A DNA stretch of 64,000 nt, taken from the NCBI GenBank assembly GCA_964530625.1, contig CAZHAK010000008.1, positions 1 to 64,000 on the forward strand, written 5' to 3'. This document shows, piece after piece, positions 24,680 to 33,748 of this stretch. A model generated the notes under the pieces. That model was not told where the DNA came from and did no database searches. It saw only the letters and a list, made by a program, of their open reading frames with translations. Made by a program: the position numbers and the translations under genes. Every line of letters starts with the position of its first letter. Within the stretch, counting starts at the first letter, position 1. This stretch comes from JABWCQ01 sp964530625 (GTDB taxonomy: Bacteria; Electryoneota; RPQS01).

Positions 24680-25755
24680 TTCGCGCTCAAGACGTCTTGC
24701 AAAATCGATAGATAGGCACTCATCGAGCGATCAAAACTGAATTCGTTGAGCGCGCGTGTCTTAAAGGAATCGCCTCGCTTCTTCAAAGCCTCACGATCGG
24801 CAAGCAGTGTTGAAAGCTTGTGTTGAAACGCAGACTCTTCACCCGCCGGAATCAAGAACTCCGACAACTCACCTTCCAGCACGCTCTCCATCGCACCGAC
24901 ATTAAAACCCAAAACCGGAACACCGGCAGCCATCGCTTCCAGCACGACGTTCGGCGTTCCCTCGCCATCCGAAGTCAACAACAGCAAATCCGCGTCGCCG
25001 ATGATGTTCGCAAACTCCGGCACGAAACCCATGAACGTCACACTGTCTTGAACGCCCAATTTCGACGCTTGTGCTTGCAGCGCTTGTTTGTGCGGGCCGG
25101 TTCCGAAGATCGCAAGTTTGAAATCTTGAGTTTGCTTAAGAGTTGCGGCGATAAACAGCAGACGGTCAAACCGTTTTTGCGACTCTAATCTTCCTCCAGC
25201 GGCAAGCAGCAGCACATCCTGCGAGATACCGAGCCGACGACGCAAATCACCATGCCGCTGCTCGACTTGCATGACGCCATTGGTAATGACACAAATATCT
25301 TTCGGCTCAATACCCAACGTCTCGTAGTAGTCGCGGATACTCCCGGCGTTGACAATCAGTTTCGTCAGGACTCTCTTCGCCAGCAGTTTGTGATGCAGTT
25401 TCTTGGACCACAGCGTAAACCCGTGCCGCGCGATGACCGGAATCTTCAAGGTATTCGCCGCGACGCCGAATTGCCAGCTTTCTTTATTGAAATTGGTCAA
25501 CACGACATCCGAACGGCATGCGCGTATTGTCTCTCGCGCGCGCAGCATCGCCATCGGATCAAAGTCGCCGCCGAATTTGCTGGCGATACACTCGACACCG
25601 TTTTGACGCGCGCGCGCCATTAATTGTGAATCCGGCCGCGCCACAATTTCCGTTCGATGCCCTTTCTCGTTGAACCATTTCGCCGCTTCAACAAACCACT
25701 TTTCCCCGCCGCCCCAAAGTTCCGGCGCGGCGGAATTGACGAGCAAGATGTTCAC
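24676..25755 (-). CDS. Glycosyltransferase family 4
   Basis: 359 residues, GT-B retaining glycosyltransferase. N-terminal acceptor domain starts NILLVNSAAPELWGGGEKWF with the Gly-rich loop. The C-terminal donor domain contains LLAAGGRLESQKRFDRLL, LAIFGTGPHKQALQA, VTFMGFVPEF and the EX7E-type site DGEGTPNVVLEAMAAGVPVL (Glu residues for nucleotide-sugar binding). No membrane segment. The start and stop overlap the ABC exporter and metallophosphoesterase genes by four bases each. It resembles the GT4 at 29722 (both begin with the WGG-EKW motif), so the two are probably paralogues adding similar sugars to the LPS core or a lipid-linked oligosaccharide. Confidence 0.9.
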   Translation of the reverse strand: MNILLVNSAAPELWGGGEKWFVEAAKWFNEKGHRTEIVARPDSQLMARARQNGVECIASKFGGDFDPMAMLRARETIRACRSDVVLTNFNKESWQFGVAANTLKIPVIARHGFTLWSKKLHHKLLAKRVLTKLIVNAGSIRDYYETLGIEPKDICVITNGVMQVEQRHGDLRRRLGISQDVLLLAAGGRLESQKRFDRLLFIAATLKQTQDFKLAIFGTGPHKQALQAQASKLGVQDSVTFMGFVPEFANIIGDADLLLLTSDGEGTPNVVLEAMAAGVPVLGFNVGAMESVLEGELSEFLIPAGEESAFQHKLSTLLADREALKKRGDSFKTRALNEFSFDRSMSAYLSILQDVLSAK

Positions 25756-27593
25756 GTCGCTTTGCTCTCGCGTTCGTAAAGCTGCGTCAGTGTGCGATAC
25801 AGATCGCTGTCGTGAAGCAAGTCCTCATGCGTTCCCTTCGCGGCAATCTGCCCCTCATCGAGCACCACCACGCGATCCGCAAAGCGAATGGAACTCAACC
25901 TGTGCGCGATGATCACCACCGTGCGCTCGCGGAAGAGTTCTTCCAGCGCGTGTTGAATCAAGCGCTCGGATTCGTTATCCAATGCAGAAGTCGCCTCGTC
26001 AAAAATCAGGAGCGGCGCATCCTTCAGCAAAGCGCGCGCGATCGCGATACGCTGTTTCTGTCCGCCGGAAAGCTGCGCGCCGCGCTCGCCGACGATGGTC
26101 TCCAGTCCATTCGGAAGTTTGTTGACAAAGTCCGTGCACTGCGCGCGCTGCATCACGTCAGCAAGTCTGTCTTCGGGAACGTCCGTCAAACCGTACGTCA
26201 AATTGTAGCGCACGGATTCATTGAACAGGAAAACATCCTGACTGACTAAACTGACATGACGGCGCAGCGATTTGCGCGAAATCGTCTCGATGTCCTGACC
26301 GTCCCATAGCACGCGCCCGCGTTCCGCAGAATAGAATCGCGGCAGCAAATTCGCCATCGTCGTCTTGCCGCTGCCGGATCTGCCGACCAGCGCGATACGT
26401 TCGCCGCGTTTCACTTCGAGAGACACATCGCGCAACACCCAGTGTTCGGAAGTCGGATAGCGAAACCAGATGTGTTCAAATGTCAAGCTCTTTGACAAGC
26501 CGCTGATGTCCGACTCGGGTTTGTCAGCTTCCTCGGCTTCAATCTTTTCTTGCAGCAAGAGATCAATGCGCGCGCCTGCCGCCGACCCGATTTGTAAATA
26601 GTTGTGCAAGCCCCCCACCGCACGCGCGGGCGCCAGCATGGAAAACAGCACGACCATAAAGCGAATGAAATCTTCGGCGTCAAGAAGCGACCCTGACAAA
26701 ACCTGTTGCCCGCCTAACATCAAGACAGAGGCGATGATGATGACGCCGATGGTCTCTGAAAGCGGCGACGCCAGGCGTTCAAGCCGCGCCATCCTGAGCG
26801 TATTTTTGAACAGTTTATACGAGCGGCTTTCAAAGCGCTCCGTTTCGTTTTGTTCAGCGGCGGAAGATTTGATCAACCTCGCGCCGCTGATGGATTCCTG
26901 CAAGGCGCCGGTAATTTCGGCCAGACCTGCCTGAATACGACCGGATTTTCGTTTCAAGCTGCCACCGGTTTTCTTGAAGAGAATCCCGAACGCCGGAACA
27001 ATCACCAGCGCGGCAAGCGTGAGTTGCCAGGAGATACTGAAAAGAATAACTAACAGCGTCAACACCGTCAACGGATCGCGGACAACTTGCGTAAACACCC
27101 GCTGAAACGTGACCGCGAGCGTGTTCACGTCGTTCATTACGGCGCTCATCAATTCACCGGTCGAGCTGCGGTCAAAGAATTTGTAAGGCTGCCGAATCAC
27201 ATGAGCATAAACCCGGTCGCGCAGGTCCTTAATCATTCTTTGCTCGACATACGACACAAAATGTAACTGCAAATATGCGAACAGATTCTTCAGCAAAAAT
27301 ACGATGACCAGCGCGACACACAACCGCGGCAGCACGTTCAACGGCTCCCCGCCGCCCAGCATGTCCCACGACCACTGTTTCATACTGTCATAGATGCCGC
27401 GCAGTCCGCCCGTCAGCACTTCAGTCTGCGGTTCCGATACTTTGTTCGGCAAAAAGATAATGTTCAACACAGGCGCGATCAGCCAAATAGACAGCGTGTT
27501 GAACACCACATAGAACAACGTCGCCACCCCCGTCAAAATCAAATGACGCGGATAGCGCTTAAACGGATTTATGAAATGTAGATAAGTTATCAC
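25752..27593 (-). CDS. MsbA-like ABC exporter (lipid/LPS flippase)
   Basis: 613-residue half transporter, a normal MsbA length. Six helices in the N-terminal 340 residues (first LILTGVATLFYVVFNTLSIW). The intracellular loop PYKFFDRSSTGELMSAVMND is typical of type IV exporters. The ATPase domain has Walker A GRSGSGKTT, Q-loop SLVSQDVFLFN, signature LSGGQKQRIAIARALL, Walker B LLIFDEATSALD and switch His in IIAHRLSS. The neighbours (two GT4, GT9 and a phosphoesterase) favour lipid A-core or another glycolipid as cargo. The start at 27593 lies 36 bases after the stop of the HEPN-domain gene. Without a biochemical test a multidrug role cannot be excluded. Confidence 0.9.
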   Translation of the reverse strand: MITYLHFINPFKRYPRHLILTGVATLFYVVFNTLSIWLIAPVLNIIFLPNKVSEPQTEVLTGGLRGIYDSMKQWSWDMLGGGEPLNVLPRLCVALVIVFLLKNLFAYLQLHFVSYVEQRMIKDLRDRVYAHVIRQPYKFFDRSSTGELMSAVMNDVNTLAVTFQRVFTQVVRDPLTVLTLLVILFSISWQLTLAALVIVPAFGILFKKTGGSLKRKSGRIQAGLAEITGALQESISGARLIKSSAAEQNETERFESRSYKLFKNTLRMARLERLASPLSETIGVIIIASVLMLGGQQVLSGSLLDAEDFIRFMVVLFSMLAPARAVGGLHNYLQIGSAAGARIDLLLQEKIEAEEADKPESDISGLSKSLTFEHIWFRYPTSEHWVLRDVSLEVKRGERIALVGRSGSGKTTMANLLPRFYSAERGRVLWDGQDIETISRKSLRRHVSLVSQDVFLFNESVRYNLTYGLTDVPEDRLADVMQRAQCTDFVNKLPNGLETIVGERGAQLSGGQKQRIAIARALLKDAPLLIFDEATSALDNESERLIQHALEELFRERTVVIIAHRLSSIRFADRVVVLDEGQIAAKGTHEDLLHDSDLYRTLTQLYERESKAT

Positions 27594-27629
27594 GAAAAAT
27601 AGGAGATAGGACGAACGGAGATGTTGTTG

Positions 27630-29696
27630 TTATTGATCCGATTTCTCTAAGCACTTGACCCATTCTCGAACAAAGTGGTGGCTGTCGTCGAATTTGTCAA
27701 ATCCAGATAGAACAGGTTGATGATGCGCCCATGCGTTGCGAAAAGCGGAGACAATTATGGCGTGGTAGCTAAACTCTGGTTTTGGAATTGGCGACGGCTC
27801 GAACTGCGGTTTATCAGTTGGTTTATCGTCTTTCTTGACGTGGCTCCACAAATGCTCTTTCAATGCACCAAATGTGATGAAGTCAAAAATTGACACTTCG
27901 TTGTGTCTAATTTTGCGCGCAGACATTCCAACTTGAAATTCTTGCATTCGCTCGCGAGGGGACTCTCTATTACTTCTGGTAGAGTCCTGAATGAACTGAT
28001 CGAGTACCTTCAGGCGACTTACTCCATACAAGGCCTTTAGTTTATCGCGCATTTCTCTTTCAAGAGTAGCCACTTTGTCGCCAACATCGAGCATTTGAAT
28101 CGAATACTTTGGCCGGACTTCGCTAACAAGTCTCGTGGCCAATTCAATTGTGTGGTCGTGTCCAAAGCCTCGTAATGAGTGCAATTGGCTTGTCAAATGA
28201 GGGACAACGATTTCTGGCCAACTTCTGTAAGTCGAAGCTACAAGCTCTTTGTCGTCAATTTGTGGTAGTACGTCGCGAACGACACTTCTTCCTATTTCTC
28301 TCACCTCTGGGCAATAACTCCACAATTGGCGAGGGCTATGATCTTCTACGTAACTACTAACACGATCTAACAAGAGACCGAGAACTGATTTTTCACAAAA
28401 CTCCCACTCCATTGGGTCGCTGTAGATGCTATTATAGAACTTCAATGCATCTCTGTCGGTGGGTGGTGCATCAAGAATCTCATGTTTGAGGCTCCAGCGA
28501 ATTGCTATCCGGTCTGTTTCCGTAACCGCTTTTCGCAGCTTCTGGTTTGTTAAATACACTTCGATAGACGTTCCAAAGAACTTTTGGTATTCTTGGAGAT
28601 CCTCGTGCCTTAAAAGTGTTGAATTCAGCTCCACAACGGAATCTGGCAAATCCGGTAGGTCGCCATACCTACTTTCTTGGAGAATCCCAACAAATGCTTC
28701 AATAATACACTTGCACATGAATTCTACGCTCGCGACCATGATTTGAATGCCGGTGTTCTCGCAAACTATTCGTCGCATTGAGCCATCAGTGATTTCTTTG
28801 CCGCCCGACCTAAGGAAAGTGTCAATTAGCCGAGCCATTGCGTCTAGGCCGTTAAGGCCGAGAGTAGTGCCACCGCGGTACCACATATGCGAATGCAAAA
28901 GGGAATAAAGAAAGTCATCCTCATGATAGCCAAATTTCCAAGTATCAAGATCGAGGCCATTTGGGTTAAATTGCATTACCCATTCAGCCAGATTGTAATC
29001 GTTGTTCAATTCCGGCAATTCGATGTGAAGCATAAAAACGAACCAGTTGTTCGCAGAGAAAAGATTTTTGGAGAGAATATGGCACTCAAGCTCTAATGAA
29101 TCGATACCTAGCGTCTCATTGTTTATCCATTTGGAATCTTGATTTTGTTTGCTTCGAAATGTGCTAACTAGTTTCTTCGTAGCATCCTCTTCAAGCCAAA
29201 GATCAATACTACGGTTGCGAACTATCTCAGTCAATCTTGCGATTTCCGGCAGTGCTTTTTGTATCGCTTTCGGGTCGTCTAGATTTCGAAGACGCTCAAT
29301 GTCACTTTGAAGCTTATCTTCTGAGAAATCTCTCTTGTCAATCTTGAAGGAGTCGATTTTTGCCAGGAGCCATTCTGCTAAATACTCGGTTGCCTTCTTG
29401 AAGTCTCCTAATTGAAAACAACAAAGTCTAGCTTTGGACATTTCGATATGGCTTCTTTCCTGAGGGCTCTTAGAATTGTACCAGCTAAGGTACTGCGCTA
29501 TGGAATTATCTTGCAAAAGGTCAAGTGGTGGAGCATTGCTACTTGTTTTGCGATAGAAGCAGGCATCGCAGGAACCTGCGGCACCTTCAATGTCTAGCCC
29601 TGGCAACTGCAGCCTAATATCATCCAAGCGAACTCGGAAGTACTTGCTGTTGCACTTTGGACAGTTTATAAATATAGAGTCTTTGCCCGTAGACAA
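27630..29696 (-). CDS. Zinc-ribbon and C-terminal HEPN domain protein, candidate RNase/defence protein
   Basis: 688 residues, whole protein not recognised. I chose the TTG at 29696 because GAGGAAGG lies four bases upstream and it avoids a 77-base overlap with the GT4 gene; the longer frame begins at 29798. Cys 12 and Cys 15 (CPKC) with Cys 43 and Cys 46 (CDAC) form a zinc-ribbon-like pair. A long helical, charged middle (about 80-540) has no motif I can name. The last 130 residues look like a Swt1-type HEPN domain: LEREMRDKLKALYG, FDFITFGALKEHLW and then SAFRNAWAHH, with the R-x4-H motif (Arg 653, His 658) of HEPN ribonucleases. The gene is AT-rich and interrupts a glycan operon. Transfer and a defence or toxin role are inferences. 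Confidence 0.75.
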   Translation of the reverse strand: MSTGKDSIFINCPKCNSKYFRVRLDDIRLQLPGLDIEGAAGSCDACFYRKTSSNAPPLDLLQDNSIAQYLSWYNSKSPQERSHIEMSKARLCCFQLGDFKKATEYLAEWLLAKIDSFKIDKRDFSEDKLQSDIERLRNLDDPKAIQKALPEIARLTEIVRNRSIDLWLEEDATKKLVSTFRSKQNQDSKWINNETLGIDSLELECHILSKNLFSANNWFVFMLHIELPELNNDYNLAEWVMQFNPNGLDLDTWKFGYHEDDFLYSLLHSHMWYRGGTTLGLNGLDAMARLIDTFLRSGGKEITDGSMRRIVCENTGIQIMVASVEFMCKCIIEAFVGILQESRYGDLPDLPDSVVELNSTLLRHEDLQEYQKFFGTSIEVYLTNQKLRKAVTETDRIAIRWSLKHEILDAPPTDRDALKFYNSIYSDPMEWEFCEKSVLGLLLDRVSSYVEDHSPRQLWSYCPEVREIGRSVVRDVLPQIDDKELVASTYRSWPEIVVPHLTSQLHSLRGFGHDHTIELATRLVSEVRPKYSIQMLDVGDKVATLEREMRDKLKALYGVSRLKVLDQFIQDSTRSNRESPRERMQEFQVGMSARKIRHNEVSIFDFITFGALKEHLWSHVKKDDKPTDKPQFEPSPIPKPEFSYHAIIVSAFRNAWAHHQPVLSGFDKFDDSHHFVREWVKCLEKSDQ

Positions 29697-29721
29697 AATG
29701 CCTTCCTCGATACTATGGTTC

Positions 29722-30792
29722 TCAATTCCCGTTCTTAAGCCTATCAAAAAACTCTTCCATCTTCTCCGCCATTGAATCCCAATTGTGCGTGGTCTCAATT
29801 GCCAATTTTCCGCCAGCGACGCAGGTTTCGCGTAATGTCTTGTCGCGAGCCATTTCTAAAACAGCCTTACTCATCGCCTGTGCATCACCCGGCGGAACAA
29901 GCAGGCCGCGCTTTCTGTCCTGCACGATTTCAGCGGAGCCTTCAATCGCCGTCGCCACTAACGGCACACCCGCCGACCACGATTCCAAAATGAAGTTCGA
30001 GATGCCTTCTCGATATGACGAGGACACCGCCACATCCGCCCGCGCAAGCTCTGGGCCTATCGTCTGCGCAAATCCGCGCAGTCTCACATACTCAGCCAAG
30101 TCAAGATGTTCAATCTGCGCTTGCAGAATGTCCACCTGATTACCATGTCCCCAGATCTCGCAAATCAATCGCGGCTCTTGCTGTATTGCCAGCGCCATCG
30201 CGTCAATCAAGATATCAAAGCCTTTTTCGCTTTCCACTCGTCCGGCGGCAAGCACCAAAATCTCCCGGCCCTCGTGCGGCGCGCTCTGCGTCCAGCGTTC
30301 CTGTTGCTCAACACCGTTATAGATGACTCGAATTCTCTCTGCTCTAACCCATGAGTGCGCCGCCAGCGATTTCTTTACGGCCTCCGCGTTGACGATGATG
30401 CCGTCCGGCCATATACCATATCGCAAGCGCTCTTTGATCGTATTGGGTAAGGTACGCGTGATTCCCATGCGCATCACATACTTTGCTTGCGTTCCCATCG
30501 CGGCCCATCCGCCTAGCCAGTAATCCCGGCTCCTTGTCGGCAGAAAAATATCAATCTTTTCGCGCTGAAGTATTTTTCGCAGCTTCCAGATGGTGCGGAG
30601 GTCAGCTTCGTTGGTAAAGGGCAGTTCAATCCAGCGCACAAGATTGGTCTTCTTCCGTGTGAGCCAAAGCTGTTTTTCGCGCACGGCAACCGACACGTCA
30701 TGCCCGCGTGAAGCGAGCGTTTCGGCGGCGTTCAGAGTCCATTTTTCGTTGCCGCCCCACATTAATGAGGCGTTGCTGAAGAGTATGCGCAA
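29722..30792 (-). CDS. Glycosyltransferase family 4
   Basis: 356 residues, GT-B fold. N-terminus MRILFSNASLMWGGNEKWTL parallels the GT4 at 24676. The donor domain shows VLAAGRVESEKGFDILIDAM, CEIWGHG, VRLRGFAQTIGPELARADV and the acidic site YREGISNFILESWSAGVPLV, with Glu residues in EX7E spacing. No membrane segment. First gene of the LPS/glycan operon; transcribed divergently from feoA with 187 bases between the starts. Its 3' end abuts the inserted HEPN gene (25 bases). Expected to act on the cytoplasmic face in core or glycolipid assembly; sugar specificity unknown. Confidence 0.9.
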   Translation of the reverse strand: MRILFSNASLMWGGNEKWTLNAAETLASRGHDVSVAVREKQLWLTRKKTNLVRWIELPFTNEADLRTIWKLRKILQREKIDIFLPTRSRDYWLGGWAAMGTQAKYVMRMGITRTLPNTIKERLRYGIWPDGIIVNAEAVKKSLAAHSWVRAERIRVIYNGVEQQERWTQSAPHEGREILVLAAGRVESEKGFDILIDAMALAIQQEPRLICEIWGHGNQVDILQAQIEHLDLAEYVRLRGFAQTIGPELARADVAVSSSYREGISNFILESWSAGVPLVATAIEGSAEIVQDRKRGLLVPPGDAQAMSKAVLEMARDKTLRETCVAGGKLAIETTHNWDSMAEKMEEFFDRLKNGN

Positions 30793-30828
30793 GGGTTGAG
30801 GCGAAAGGGGTCATTGGTAATCACGGAA

Positions 30829-30850
30829 TATCGCCAAAATTACGGCGATA
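30829..30850. promoter_or_regulatory. Inverted repeat between divergent GT4 and feoA genes
   Basis: TATCGCC, eight-base AT-rich spacer, GGCGATA: perfect 7-bp arms. It is 37 bases upstream of the GT4 start and upstream of the feo promoter, with no T-run. An operator is more likely than a terminator. Confidence 0.4.
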
Positions 30851-30885
30851 AGCAAAGTTGAGTGAGAAGGTAACAAAGAGAATTC

Positions 30886-30914
30886 TTGACTCCGTGCTAC
30901 AAATTGTGCATATT
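30886..30914 (+). promoter_or_regulatory. Promoter of the feo operon
   Basis: TTGACT (30886-30891), 17-base spacer, CATATT (30909-30914). Predicted start near 30921, about 60 bases before feoA. A second AT-rich candidate -10 (TATATA at 30947) lies closer to the gene. Confidence 0.5.
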
Positions 30915-30956
30915 TATGCGCGAAAACTGAGAAGACTCGAATAATTATATATTTAT

Positions 30957-30972
30957 GTTAGAGGCCTCTAAC
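30957..30972. promoter_or_regulatory. Perfect 16-bp palindrome in the feoA leader
   Basis: GTTAGAGGCCTCTAAC, ending seven bases before the feoA ATG. It contains the only Shine-Dalgarno-like GAGG of the leader. It resembles in outline the TTAGG...CCTAA sites of DtxR-family iron/manganese repressors. It could act as an operator or as an RNA hairpin that hides the ribosome site. Confidence 0.5.
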
Positions 30973-30979
30973 TTCTATT

Positions 30980-31276
30980 ATGAAAGATAAGTGTTTACAA
31001 TGCCTTAGTTGTGGCTACACCGGAGACCCTGCTTCCGTCTGCGCGCTCGACAGCCTGCCGATCGGAAGTCGTTGTCAATTAGTCGAAATTAAAGAGCCAT
31101 CTGAGAACATTTTGCGGCTGATGGAGATGGGGCTGATCCCCGGGATCAATGTCGTCATCGAGCGCACGGCCCCCTTGAACAGCCCCTTCAGTATTCGTTT
31201 GCCCGGTTGCACTTTGGCCGTCCGCCGTGAAGACGCCCGGAGGCTGATGGTTGCGCCGATTCTTGAAGTAAAATAA
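30980..31276 (+). CDS. feoA: FeoA ferrous iron transport protein with N-terminal cysteine motif
   Basis: 98 residues. SH3-like FeoA domain at about 23-95: SLPIGSRCQLVEIKE, LRLMEMGLIPGINVVIER, FSIRLPGCTLAVRREDARRL. FeoA binds or regulates FeoB in ferrous iron uptake. Unusual for FeoA is a short N-terminal extension with CLQCLSCGY and a further Cys at 21 (Cys 5, 8, 11 and 21), a possible metal or Fe-S site. The stop overlaps the feoB start by one base (TAATG). The start codon has no good Shine-Dalgarno; the nearest GAGG lies within the upstream palindrome. Confidence 0.93.
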   Translation: MKDKCLQCLSCGYTGDPASVCALDSLPIGSRCQLVEIKEPSENILRLMEMGLIPGINVVIERTAPLNSPFSIRLPGCTLAVRREDARRLMVAPILEVK

Positions 31277-33510
31277 TGTCGATGTTCGCCCGTTCCTTGC
31301 TTGATACGCCGACGCAAACACGTCGGCTTATTGCAATTGCGGGCAACCCCAATTCCGGCAAAACGACGCTCTTCAATCGCCTGACCGGTGCCCGTCAGAA
31401 AGTCGGCAACTACCCCGGCGTAACAGTCGAGCGCAAAACCGGACAGTTTACCTTGCCCTCAGGTGAAACCGTTGATCTCGTTGATCTGCCCGGTACCTAT
31501 AGCTTCGCCGCGCGTTCGCCCGAAGAACAAATTTCGCATGACGTCCTGACCGGAGACAGCGCCGGACTCAAACGGCCCGACTCCGTAATCGTCGTGCTCG
31601 ATGCCTCGAACGTGCGCCGGAATTTGTATTTCGCCACACAGCTTCGCGATATGGGTGTGAAGTTGATTGTCGCATTGAACATGATGGACATCGCGCGCAA
31701 ACGCGGTTTTCATATTGATGCGGACAAACTTTCAGCCGCGATCGGCTGTCCCGTGGTGCCCGTCGTGGCCCGTACCGGCGAAGGCATGGACAAACTGCTT
31801 ACCGCAGTCGAGCAAGGTTCGCGCACCGATGGCCCGGTGGCGCAGATACCCAAATTTATTGATGCGCTCCCTGAGCCGCTCGAAACTACGGTCCAAGAGC
31901 TTGCCGAAGGATTAGAACAGAGTGGCCTGTCCCGAAAAGAAACTTCGCGCGCCGAAGCGCTCTGGCTGCTTGTTTCGACTCTGGATGGTGATGAGGCCAT
32001 CAAAGTCTCGCCGACGCAATCCGCGCTCGCCAAGCGTGTCTTGAACAAGAACAAGTTGACCACCAATGAGATTCGCGCCATCGAGACCAGCGCGCGCTAT
32101 CACTATCTGCGTGACTTGATGGTCTTATCGGCGGCGGTGGAGCAGGACTTGCCTCACAAAGTAACCGAAGCTCTGGATCGCGTTCTCCTGCATCGTTGGC
32201 TCGGCCCGATTATTTTTCTGTCCGTGATGGCCTTCGTATTTCAGTCCATTTTCTCATGGGCGGAGCCTGCGATGGAGGCGACCGAAACCCTGATGACCTG
32301 GGTTTCCGGACATATCGGCACAATCTTGCCCGAAGGTCTGTTCCGCGATCTCATCATCGACGGCGCCATCGCCGGTATGGGCAATGTGATCATCTTCCTG
32401 CCGCAGATTCTGTTGTTGTTCTTCTTCATCGGCATTCTGGAAGACACAGGCTATATGGCGCGCGCGGCGTTTCTGATGGATAGAGTGATGGCCAAAGTCG
32501 GACTCGACGGCCGCGCGTTTGTGCCGCTGCTCTCAAGTTTCGCTTGCGCGATTCCCGGGATCATGGCCACTCGCACGATTGCCGGCAAGAAAGACCGGCT
32601 CGTCACGATTCTCGTTGCGCCCCTGATGTCATGCAGCGCGCGCTTGCCGGTTTACACACTGGTCATCGGAACAATTTTCGTCGCCAATCAAAGTGTGCTG
32701 GGAGTCTTTACCGTCGGCGGATTGGTACTGATGAGCATGTATCTGCTTTCAGTGTTTGCCGGAATCGGTGTGGCCGCGCTCTTCAAAAAGACCATTCTCA
32801 AAAGTCCGCCCCCTCCGCTCTATCTCGAATTGCCGACCTACAAGCTCCCGTCCATGCGCTCGATGATTATGAATCTTGTGGATCGCGGAAAGCTCTTTGT
32901 CATGCGCGTCGGCACGGTAATTCTCGCGGCGACGATTATTCTTTGGGCCATGATGAATTTCGAGTGGGCAGCCACCGACATGGCTCCCTTTGCGCAAGCG
33001 CGGCAGGAAGTCGTCGGCAATCCTGCTCTGGACGACGACGCGCGCGCGGTTGCGCTGGAACAGATTGACGGACACGAAGCCGCCTTGCGCACAGAGCACT
33101 CCCTCGGCGGACAGATGGGCAAGTTTATTGAGCCAGTGATTGCGCCGCTCGGCTTCGATTGGCGCATGGGAATCGGCATCATCGCAAGTTTTGCCGCGCG
33201 CGAAGTTTTTGTCAGCTCGCTTGCCGTAACCTATGGCGTCTCAAGCGGTGATGAAGAATCCGTCACACTCAGACAGGCGATGCGCTCCGCGAAAAATGAA
33301 ATGGGCGCGCCGCTCTATACTCCGCTGGTCGGCTTGTCGTTGATGGTCTTTTTTGTGCTCGCCTGTCAATGTATGTCCACTGTCGCCATTGTCCACCGTG
33401 AAACCAATTCATGGAAGTGGCCGATTTTCATGGTTACCTACATGACCATCCTCGCCTGGGCCGGAGCTTTCGCGGTCTATCAAGGCGGCAAACTTTTTGG
33501 ACTTAGTTAG
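31276..33510 (+). CDS. feoB: FeoB ferrous iron transporter
   Basis: 744 residues, normal for FeoB. Inner-membrane Fe(II) uptake driven or gated by an N-terminal G domain. G1 is GNPNSGKTT (about 22-30), G2 region YPGVTVERKTG, G3 DLPGTYSF and G4 NMMD. A helical GDI-like linker follows (about 190-290). The membrane part has two Gate repeats: GFLPQ-like FLPQILLLFFFIGILEDTGYMARAAFLMD (described here in parts) and SSFACAIPGIMATRTI with the conserved Cys that lines the pore, then LSLMVFFVLACQCMSTVAIV near the C-terminus. Second gene of the feoA-feoB-small protein operon; FeoC is absent. Confidence 0.97.
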   Translation: MSMFARSLLDTPTQTRRLIAIAGNPNSGKTTLFNRLTGARQKVGNYPGVTVERKTGQFTLPSGETVDLVDLPGTYSFAARSPEEQISHDVLTGDSAGLKRPDSVIVVLDASNVRRNLYFATQLRDMGVKLIVALNMMDIARKRGFHIDADKLSAAIGCPVVPVVARTGEGMDKLLTAVEQGSRTDGPVAQIPKFIDALPEPLETTVQELAEGLEQSGLSRKETSRAEALWLLVSTLDGDEAIKVSPTQSALAKRVLNKNKLTTNEIRAIETSARYHYLRDLMVLSAAVEQDLPHKVTEALDRVLLHRWLGPIIFLSVMAFVFQSIFSWAEPAMEATETLMTWVSGHIGTILPEGLFRDLIIDGAIAGMGNVIIFLPQILLLFFFIGILEDTGYMARAAFLMDRVMAKVGLDGRAFVPLLSSFACAIPGIMATRTIAGKKDRLVTILVAPLMSCSARLPVYTLVIGTIFVANQSVLGVFTVGGLVLMSMYLLSVFAGIGVAALFKKTILKSPPPPLYLELPTYKLPSMRSMIMNLVDRGKLFVMRVGTVILAATIILWAMMNFEWAATDMAPFAQARQEVVGNPALDDDARAVALEQIDGHEAALRTEHSLGGQMGKFIEPVIAPLGFDWRMGIGIIASFAAREVFVSSLAVTYGVSSGDEESVTLRQAMRSAKNEMGAPLYTPLVGLSLMVFFVLACQCMSTVAIVHRETNSWKWPIFMVTYMTILAWAGAFAVYQGGKLFGLS

Positions 33511-33551
33511 TCAATCCTTTCGTAGTGGCAACCGATAGCGTGGAGCCAAAT

Positions 33552-33746
33552 ATGTCCGACACCTTCAATCTCATACTGGTCATCGCCGCCGTCGCCGTAT
33601 CAGTTTTGTATCTTGCGTGGCGCAAAATTCATCAGGCTCGCAAATCCGAGCGCGACTGGACCAGCGGCCACGTCGAAGCCTGCGACAGTTGCCCGATTAT
33701 CGAAATTCAGAAAGCTCGGGATCGAATACAGATGTCTTCCAAGTAA
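33552..33746 (+). CDS. FeoB-associated Cys-rich single-span membrane protein
   Basis: 64 residues from the ATG at 33552, chosen because GGAG lies seven bases upstream (GTG at 33525 is an alternative). One membrane helix (6-23, FNLILVIAAVAVSVLYLAW) is followed by a basic stretch and the motif CDSCPI near residue 45. Small proteins of this type (FeoB-associated Cys-rich membrane protein) commonly follow feoB in FCB bacteria. They are thought to aid FeoB, perhaps by metal binding through the CxxC pair. It lies 41 bases after feoB and ends at a terminator. Confidence 0.85.
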   Translation: MSDTFNLILVIAAVAVSVLYLAWRKIHQARKSERDWTSGHVEACDSCPIIEIQKARDRIQMSSK

Positions 33747-33748
33747 TA

